From: Bifidobacteriaceae bacterium | GTDB taxonomy: Bacteria > Actinomycetota > Actinomycetes > Actinomycetales > WQXJ01 | DNA length: 6,728 nt | Reading direction: 5' to 3' | Assembly (NCBI GenBank): GCA_031266115.1 | Contig: JAISBQ010000175.1 | Location: 1-6,728, forward strand | In this document: one piece after another, positions 1-4,799 of the stretch | How positions within the stretch are numbered: position 1 is the stretch's first letter | How the letters are laid out: each line of letters starts with the position of its first letter | Position numbers and translations under genes: made by a program | Notes under the pieces: model-generated | Told to the model about the DNA's origin: nothing | Seen by the model: only the letters and a program-made list of their open reading frames with translations | Databases searched by the model: none

Positions 1-381
1 CTGGGCCGCCGGCTGGACCTGTTATGCCTGGGCGAACGCGCGGCGAGACATCTGGGCGTCAACGTCGAGCGTCTGCGGGTGGTGTCGATCGTGGTCATCG
101 CGCTGCTGGCGGCGGGAGCCGTGGCGTTCTGCGGGATCATCTCGTTTGTCGGGCTCGTGGTCCCACACCTGGTCCGCATGATCCTCGGCCCATCTCACCG
201 CGTGCTCATCGCGGGCTCTGCCCTTGGCGGCGGTGCGCTCATGCTCGCGGCGGACCTTGTCGCACGCACCGCCGTCCCTTACGCCGACCTGCCCATCGGC
301 ATGGTCACCGCGCTGGTGGGCGGCCCATTCTTCTTCTGGCTCCTGCGCCGCACACGCCGCAGCGCCGGGGGGTGGGCATGA
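1..381 (+). CDS. hmuU: FecCD-family ABC transporter permease, C-terminal part (probable heme/iron-complex importer)
   Basis: The 5' end is cut by the window edge; 126 codons are visible, reading in frame from base 1 to the TGA at 379-381. The product would be the inner-membrane channel of a type II (BtuCD-like) importer for heme, siderophore or cobalamin. The fragment shows the family's cytoplasmic coupling segment (LGERAARHLGV, fragment residues 10-20), the hallmark GIISFVGLVVPHLVRMILG followed by a short S-H-R (about 45-67), and two more hydrophobic segments (about 68-88 and 98-116, the latter with PIGMVTALVGGPFFFWLL). It ends in an Arg-rich cytoplasmic tail, the usual C-terminus of the family. 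Its stop overlaps the start of the ATPase gene by four bases, so the two are surely partners. Heme as substrate is inferred from the HtaA-domain genes downstream; the family alone cannot separate heme from siderophore. A rare TTA leucine codon lies at 22-24. Confidence 0.9.
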   Translation: MGRRLDLLCLGERAARHLGVNVERLRVVSIVVIALLAAGAVAFCGIISFVGLVVPHLVRMILGPSHRVLIAGSALGGGALMLAADLVARTAVPYADLPIGMVTALVGGPFFFWLLRRTRRSAGGWA

Positions 382-1721
382 CCGGCGCCGAGGGTGCCCA
401 GCTGGCCGGCGAGGGGACGGCCGCGGTGTCCGGCGCCCCCTGCCTGCCCGGTGCCGGCGCGGACGGACCGGGTGCCCGCCGACGCACCGACGTGGCCGAG
501 CGGCTCTGTCGCGCAGGGCCCGCCGGGCCCTCCCCGATGCCGAGTGCCGGCGCGGACGGACTGCCGGCCGACCGGCACACCAGCGTGGGTGAGCGGTTTG
601 GTCGCGCAGGGCCCGCCGGGGCCTCCCCGATGCCGAGTGCCGGCGCGGACGCACCGCCGGCCGACCGACACACCAGCGTGGGTGAGCGGCCATGTCAGGC
701 GGGGGACGTCATCGTCGGGGTGCGTGACGTGACCTACACCGTGGATCGGGCGACGATTCTCGATCGCATCACCATCGATGTGCGCGCCGGGGAGGTCCTG
801 GCGTTGGTGGGACCGAACGGCGCAGGGAAGTCCACCCTCCTGGGTGTGCTCGCTGGGGATCTTCGCCCGACGTCCGGCGACGTCACCTGGGTGGACGCGC
901 GGCCGCTCCGGCAGGTGCCGCTCGCCGAGTTGGCCAGAGCGCGCGCCGTGGTGCTCCAGGATGCGGCGCTCGCGTTCGCGTTTCGGGTGGAGCAGATTGT
1001 GCGGATGGGCCGCGAACCGTGGCGCGGAACCAGCGGTGAGACCGACGATGACGCGGCGATCGACCGCGCCATGGTTGCCACCGACATCCGGCACCTGGCG
1101 TCTCGGCGCTACCCAACACTGTCGGGGGGAGAAAAGGGGCGCGTGGCCATGGCGCGTGCGTTCGCTCAGACCCCCCAGCTCTTCCTCCTGGACGAACCGA
1201 CCGCCGCGCTCGATGTCAACCATCAAGAGCACGTGTTGTCCCAGGTCAAGGCGCTCGCGGCGGCCGGAGCCGCCGTCGGCGTGGTGCTGCATGACCTCAC
1301 GGCGGCCGCCGCTTATGCCGACCGCGTGGCGGTCATGGACTCCGGCCGTCTCGCGCGGGTTGGACCACCGGCCGAGGTGCTCACCGGCGATCTCCTCAGC
1401 AGGGTCTATCGGCACCGGATCGAGGTGCTGTCTCACCCTCGCACCGCAGCCCTCCTGGTGCTCCCCGACCGCACCGTGGCTCCACCGCCAGCGGTCGGTG
1501 GGCTCGGGGTGACCGTGGTCGCCGCAGCGGCGCCGCCTTCCGCGGGGCTCCGCGGGGCGGAAGTGCCGGACGGACCGGATGGGGCCGGGGCCGGAGGGCT
1601 GGACGGGGTTGGGAGTGGAAGACGGGATGGGGCCGGGACAGCAGGACCGGACCGTGAACAGGCGGCTTTCGCCGCCGTGGGTCGGGTGTCCGCCGAGACC
1701 GCGGGGAGGCGGGCATCATGA
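378..1721 (+). CDS. hmuV: ABC transporter ATP-binding protein, HmuV-like, with repeat-containing N-terminal extension and low-complexity C-terminal tail
   Basis: This is the ATPase that powers the upstream permease, acting at the cytoplasmic membrane face. The 447-residue product has a core at about 112-365, close to the usual 250-260 residues of HmuV/FecE proteins. Visible motifs are Walker A GPNGAGKST (145-153), Q-loop Gln194, signature LSGGE (248-252), Walker B LFLLDE (268-273, catalytic Glu273), D-loop AALD (276-279) and H-loop His305. After the signature it reads KGRV rather than the common QQRV. Residues 1-111 form an Ala/Gly/Pro-rich extension built on a 31-residue repeat. Residues 366-447 are a Gly/Asp-rich tail in which a DGAG motif recurs 16 residues apart. 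Start 378 was chosen because its ATG overlaps the permease stop and a G-rich stretch precedes it (366-376). Downstream in-frame GTG codons (678, 720) could give a product of normal length, so the N-terminus is uncertain. The ATPase assignment is firm; heme specificity comes from context. Confidence 0.9.
   Translation: MTGAEGAQLAGEGTAAVSGAPCLPGAGADGPGARRRTDVAERLCRAGPAGPSPMPSAGADGLPADRHTSVGERFGRAGPAGASPMPSAGADAPPADRHTSVGERPCQAGDVIVGVRDVTYTVDRATILDRITIDVRAGEVLALVGPNGAGKSTLLGVLAGDLRPTSGDVTWVDARPLRQVPLAELARARAVVLQDAALAFAFRVEQIVRMGREPWRGTSGETDDDAAIDRAMVATDIRHLASRRYPTLSGGEKGRVAMARAFAQTPQLFLLDEPTAALDVNHQEHVLSQVKALAAAGAAVGVVLHDLTAAAAYADRVAVMDSGRLARVGPPAEVLTGDLLSRVYRHRIEVLSHPRTAALLVLPDRTVAPPPAVGGLGVTVVAAAAPPSAGLRGAEVPDGPDGAGAGGLDGVGSGRRDGAGTAGPDREQAAFAAVGRVSAETAGRRAS
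415..693 (+). repeat. 93-bp tandem repeat, three copies, inside the 5' part of the ATPase gene
   Basis: Copies span about 415-507, 508-600 and 601-693. Copies 2 and 3 agree at 85 of the first 89 positions. Copy 1 is diverged but keeps an exact shared block (GTGCCGGCGCGGACGGAC at 451-468, matching 544-561) at the same 93-base spacing. The period is 31 codons, so the array stays in frame with the ATPase and encodes a unit with the core SPMPSAGAD...PADRHTSVGER. The high identity of copies 2 and 3 suggests a recent duplication. The sequence immediately after copy 3 (from 694) resembles the first few bases of the unit only weakly. Confidence 0.93.
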
Positions 1722-3199
1722 CCCGAGCTGTTCCACGCGCCGTGCGGCTGGCTGCGGTCGCTGCGGTATTCGGCCTGGTCGCCGGCATCGCCGTCGTGGG
1801 GGTGGTGGTGCCGGGCGAGCCGGTCGCACCTGCGTGGGCCGCGGCTGGTGTCGCCGTCGTCGGACCGGATGGGACGGCGCGGGCGGATGTGGCCCACTCG
1901 ACCACCCTGACGCTCACGGGGTCAGGGTTCCAATCGATTCCCGGCGGCTTCGGCGGAGTGTATGTGCTGTTCGGATGGGTGAACGACCCGGCGGGAGGCG
2001 CATGGAAACCCAGCCAAGGCGGCACCACAGGGCGCTCCTATCGGTACGTTCCCGATGTTCAGGACCGGCAGAACGCGGGTTACGAGAGATTCGTGTCCTT
2101 CCCCGGGTCCGACACTGCCAGTTCGGCCAACGGTGGTCTCATCGCCGCGGACGGAACCTGGTCCACATCCCTCGTGGTCCCCGGCCCCACGTTCCAGGCT
2201 GTTGACGCCGATGGTGCCGTGGTCACCACCGACTGCCGGCTGGTGCAGTGCGGCGTCATCACCATCGGCGCCCATGGGGTGGTCAACCCGTCCAACGAGA
2301 CGTTCACCCCGGTCGCCTTTGTGGACCTGTCGGCGGCGTCCAGCGATGGGACCGCTGGGTCCAGCGGTGGGTCAGGTGCTGAGGCAGCGGCGGGGTCTGC
2401 CACTGGGTCCGGGTCCGCACGGAGCGCGGTCGGGGCCGGAGCCGAGGCCGCTGGATCCACGCCGACTGGCCTAGCGAACACAGGTAGACGGGCGACCGCT
2501 CAGGCCTCTCCCCGAGCGTCGGCCAAGGCCAGCGCCGCGGTGACCGGTTCGGCTTCTGGCGCGTCGGGCGAGGCGCCCGTCCCATCCACTGGCGTTCAGG
2601 ATGCCGCATCCCGCCAACCCACCTTAGGCGCTGCGGACCTCATGGCTCTGCCACAGGGCACCGGCGACGCGCCGGATCGCGCCCCGGCGACCCTGGGGAT
2701 CGACCCAACCACAGCAGTGGCCGGTCACGCCATGAGCTTCACCGCCCAAGGACTAGACCCCGGCGAACAGGTGGTGGTAGTTCTCGACGATGGTGTTCTC
2801 GCCCAGGGTCCGCTCCCGGTGGGAGAGTACGGCGAGGTTGCTGGAATCCTGGAACTACCAACTGACCTGCGTGTTGGCACGCACGTCCTCCGCTTGACGG
2901 GCGCCGCCTCGGGGTTGGAGCCGGCCATCGAGATCACTGTCCGCAAAGATCCCGCCACTGTCGAGGCTGCCGAGGCGTTGGCGGCCCAGCTCGCCGAGAC
3001 CGACGCTGCCGACCCCAGCGCCGCGACTCCTCAGGAGATTGCGGTAGGCGTCGCGCTGCTGGCGCTACTCGCCGTCATAGTCTCCGGCCTAGCCACAGCC
3101 CAGCGTCGCCGCCGCACGGCCCCACGCGGCGCCGGCGGCACCCCGCCGGGAGGGCGGGGCCCGGCATCGTCCATCCGAACCGGTGAGGAGCGGACGTGA
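1718..3199 (+). CDS. Secreted membrane-anchored protein with two Ig-like modules, in heme-uptake context
   Basis: The ATG overlaps the ATPase stop (ATGA) and follows a good ribosome site (GGGGAGG, 1703-1709). The 493-residue product has an N-terminal signal sequence (basic MTRAVPRAVR, hydrophobic core to about 31, likely cleavage after AWA near 41). Module A (about 44-203) starts with a TLTLTGSGF strand, continues with GVYVLFGWV and WKPSQ (about 80-100), and ends in NETFTPVAF; its only cysteines, Cys173 and Cys178, are probably disulfide-linked. A Gly/Ala/Ser linker (about 204-320) leads to module B (about 323-409), with the pattern of a small bacterial Ig-like domain. A membrane segment at about 441-461 is followed by RRRR and a cytoplasmic tail. 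Module A resembles the middle of the gene at 4800-6659. Its C-x4-C loop faintly recalls neocarzinostatin-type folds, but I would not assign that family. No HtaA domain or known heme ligand motif is visible. A supporting or scaffold role on the cell surface is inference. Confidence 0.85.
   Translation: MTRAVPRAVRLAAVAAVFGLVAGIAVVGVVVPGEPVAPAWAAAGVAVVGPDGTARADVAHSTTLTLTGSGFQSIPGGFGGVYVLFGWVNDPAGGAWKPSQGGTTGRSYRYVPDVQDRQNAGYERFVSFPGSDTASSANGGLIAADGTWSTSLVVPGPTFQAVDADGAVVTTDCRLVQCGVITIGAHGVVNPSNETFTPVAFVDLSAASSDGTAGSSGGSGAEAAAGSATGSGSARSAVGAGAEAAGSTPTGLANTGRRATAQASPRASAKASAAVTGSASGASGEAPVPSTGVQDAASRQPTLGAADLMALPQGTGDAPDRAPATLGIDPTTAVAGHAMSFTAQGLDPGEQVVVVLDDGVLAQGPLPVGEYGEVAGILELPTDLRVGTHVLRLTGAASGLEPAIEITVRKDPATVEAAEALAAQLAETDAADPSAATPQEIAVGVALLALLAVIVSGLATAQRRRRTAPRGAGGTPPGGRGPASSIRTGEERT
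3185..3190 (+). promoter_or_regulatory. Ribosome binding site GAGGAG for the GTG start at 3196
   Basis: GAGGAG sits five bases before GTG 3196-3198, inside the last codons of the preceding gene. It supports a GTG start overlapping the upstream stop (GTGA) and a short signal peptide directly after it. Confidence 0.75.
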
Positions 3200-4713
3200 G
3201 GCGCACGCAGACACTCATTGCCCTGGTGGGGATGGGGATGGTGGCGGCGCAGGGCGCCTCCTATCCCATAGCCGCGGCGAACCCACCGGCGGACGATGAA
3301 TCGATCGCCATCACCGTCACGGTCCCCGAGCCCCCGGTCCCGCCGGCGGGTGCTATGGCGCTGTCGGATGCTGTGCTGACGTGGGGCGTCAACCTGGAAT
3401 CGACGGGCGCGGCCTACTTCGGCGGCTGCAACTTTCTCATGGCGGGGCGGCCGGGCCTCACGGGCGACGCCGGGTCGTCCCACGTGTGGACCGACGCGGA
3501 ATCTGACCTGTACCACTCCTCCTTCGGTCAGGTCGAGGTGGTGCGTCCGATGACGGATGGCACCTACGCACCGGTCCCCTGGGCCAACCGGTGCCTCGGC
3601 CCAGATGGCGAACCCGTGCGCGGCGGCGGCACCGGCACCGGCACGCTACTTCGATTGACGGACGGGGCCGGCACGCTGGACAGGGCATCCGGGACGGCGA
3701 CGGTCACCTGGGAAGGGACCTTCTCGGTGGTGTTCTACGGCGGGATGACCTATTGGTGGGCCACTGATCCGACACTCCGGATCACGCCATCGGGCGCAAC
3801 GCTCACGGTCCAGGCGGGCGGGTATGGCGCCGACAGGAACGACCCCGGCGTGTGGCGCGCCCTAGACACCACCCCCGCCACACTCTTGACGTTCGGCCCG
3901 ATCAGCGTGGAGGCAGCGGCCGGGTTCACCGCGACGCCCCGCTACCTCGGTGACACCGTGGTTCCGCCCGCCGGGTCCGCCGCCCAGGAGCGGACCGGCG
4001 CCACCTGGGGGTCTTTCCCCCAGAGCCTCGTCACGTTCCTCGACGGTCCGGGCCAGGCGTCGTACTGGTATTCGTCCGGCCACCAGGACTATCGCAAACC
4101 ACCCTTCCCCGTCGCGGTCGCATGGTCCGCCGCCGAGCCCGTCCTACCGCCCGATTCGCCCGCCCCGGCACCAGGCGCAGCCACCCCATCGACCCCGGTC
4201 AACCCGCCTCTCGCCCCGCTGTCGACATCCCGCTCATCGGGTTCCCCCACGCCATCCGCGTCCCCCACGCCGTCCGCTCCCGCGAGCCCCACCGCCTCGA
4301 CCTCGTCGTCGCCAACCCCCATCCCTTCGCCCTCCGTCATCCCGCCGCGGGTGGGCACCGTACCCACCGCACCTGGCGCACCGACCGCCCTGCCGCCCGC
4401 CGCGGACGATTCCCACACCGCGATTGGCGCGAGGTATGTGGACCTCAGCGGGATCGAGACGTACGGCCGGGCCAGCCCCGGCCTGGTCCCCGACCGTCCA
4501 GCACAGGCCGCGCGCCGCACGTGGGTCACCGCCGGTCTGGCAGCCGTGTTGGCCCTGACTGCGGTGGCGATCGCCGGGTTCAGAGACGGATGGTTGGCCT
4601 GGCCGCTGCGTCGCCGCCATACCGACGATGACGCCCCCGCCCTCCCTGAATCTCTCTCGCCGAATGATCCCAAGACACCGCGTCCGGCCTTCTCGCCTGT
4701 CGATGCCCCGTGA
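3196..4713 (+). CDS. HtaA-domain heme-binding protein, membrane-anchored
   Basis: This is a probable surface heme receptor or relay protein of 505 residues. A signal peptide (MRRTQTLIAL, then a hydrophobic core, cleavage near 27) is followed by an HtaA-type domain at about 58-310. It starts at LTWGVN, continues with AYFGGCNF (about 73-80), GTATVTWEGTFSVVFYGGMTYW (about 166-187, ending in a TDP turn) and GYGADRNDP (209-217), and ends in TWGSFPQS and SYWYSSG (289-295). Cys78 and Cys133 are its only cysteines and both have counterparts in the next gene. A Pro/Ser/Thr-rich linker (about 315-400) could span the wall. A membrane segment (about 443-461), a WLAWPLRRRH flank and an acidic/proline tail give C-in topology. 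HtaA domains in corynebacteria bind heme through Tyr and His; here Tyr74 lies about where the family Tyr is expected, while FYGG occurs where corynebacterial proteins, as I recall them, carry a His. Heme binding is therefore inferred. The GTG start is set by GAGGAG and the overlap with the preceding stop. Confidence 0.87.
   Translation: MRRTQTLIALVGMGMVAAQGASYPIAAANPPADDESIAITVTVPEPPVPPAGAMALSDAVLTWGVNLESTGAAYFGGCNFLMAGRPGLTGDAGSSHVWTDAESDLYHSSFGQVEVVRPMTDGTYAPVPWANRCLGPDGEPVRGGGTGTGTLLRLTDGAGTLDRASGTATVTWEGTFSVVFYGGMTYWWATDPTLRITPSGATLTVQAGGYGADRNDPGVWRALDTTPATLLTFGPISVEAAAGFTATPRYLGDTVVPPAGSAAQERTGATWGSFPQSLVTFLDGPGQASYWYSSGHQDYRKPPFPVAVAWSAAEPVLPPDSPAPAPGAATPSTPVNPPLAPLSTSRSSGSPTPSASPTPSAPASPTASTSSSPTPIPSPSVIPPRVGTVPTAPGAPTALPPAADDSHTAIGARYVDLSGIETYGRASPGLVPDRPAQAARRTWVTAGLAAVLALTAVAIAGFRDGWLAWPLRRRHTDDDAPALPESLSPNDPKTPRPAFSPVDAP
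4243..4278 (+). repeat. 18-bp tandem duplication encoding two SPTPSA units
   Basis: Two adjacent 18-base units (4243-4260 and 4261-4278) differ at two positions and encode SPTPSA twice within the Pro/Ser/Thr linker of the membrane-anchored HtaA protein. Such linkers commonly change length by unit slippage. Confidence 0.85.
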
Positions 4714-4757
4714 CCCGGTGCGACCTGTTGACCTCCACGCGTCCCCTCACCGGGGTC
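4712..4757 (+). promoter_or_regulatory. Inverted repeat at the stop codon and intergenic gap before the HtaA-WxL gene
   Basis: CCCGGTG (4714-4720) is exactly complementary to CACCGGG (4748-4754). With one bulged G (4755) the stem extends by two pairs into the upstream TGA stop (4712-4713 with 4756-4757). The loop is 27 bases. No U-run follows, so it does not look like a factor-independent terminator. It occupies the only true gap in the cluster and could be an mRNA-stability, processing or attenuation element. A TTGACC (4728-4733) and a TATAC (4760-4764) are present but about 26 bases apart, too far for a standard promoter. Confidence 0.4.
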
Positions 4758-4786
4758 GATATACGCGGCGCATCAGCGCCCACCAC

Positions 4787-4797
4787 AGAAAGGAAAG
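4787..4797 (+). promoter_or_regulatory. Purine-rich ribosome binding site fixing the start at 4800
   Basis: The purine run AGAAAGGAAAG contains AAAGGA (4789-4794) five bases before ATG 4800-4802. An upstream in-frame GTG at 4710 would add 30 residues ahead of the signal peptide and has no ribosome site, so 4800 is preferred. Confidence 0.8.
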
Positions 4798-4799
4798 CA

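Noticed and set aside
692..694. ATG just after the 93-bp repeat as an alternative ATPase start
   Set aside because: It is out of frame with the ATPase core (frame 2 rather than frame 3).
279..1436. Long minus-strand open frame opposite the ATPase, and similar long antisense frames elsewhere
   Set aside because: Their products are Arg/Pro/Gly/His-rich without recognisable motifs, mirror the codon bias of the plus-strand genes and lack ribosome sites; they are shadows of high-GC coding DNA.
1537..1563. Perfect 7-bp inverted repeat CTTCCGC/GCGGAAG with a 13-base loop
   Set aside because: It lies inside the ATPase tail coding sequence with no U-run after it, and such stems are expected by chance at this GC content.
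2471..2485. LANTG, similar to the LAxTG sortase motif, in gene 3 (residues 252-256)
   Set aside because: It lies in the middle of the protein inside a low-complexity linker, followed directly by Arg-Arg and not by a membrane helix. The real membrane segment is about 185 residues further on, so it is not a sorting signal.
4710..4712. GTG overlapping the stop of gene 4 as the start of the HtaA-WxL gene
   Set aside because: It has no ribosome site and would put 30 extra residues before the signal peptide; ATG 4800 has a well-spaced AAAGGA.
4728..4764. TTGACC and TATAC as a sigma-70 type promoter
   Set aside because: The spacing of about 24-26 bases is far from the usual 16-18, and no better hexamer sits at the right distance.
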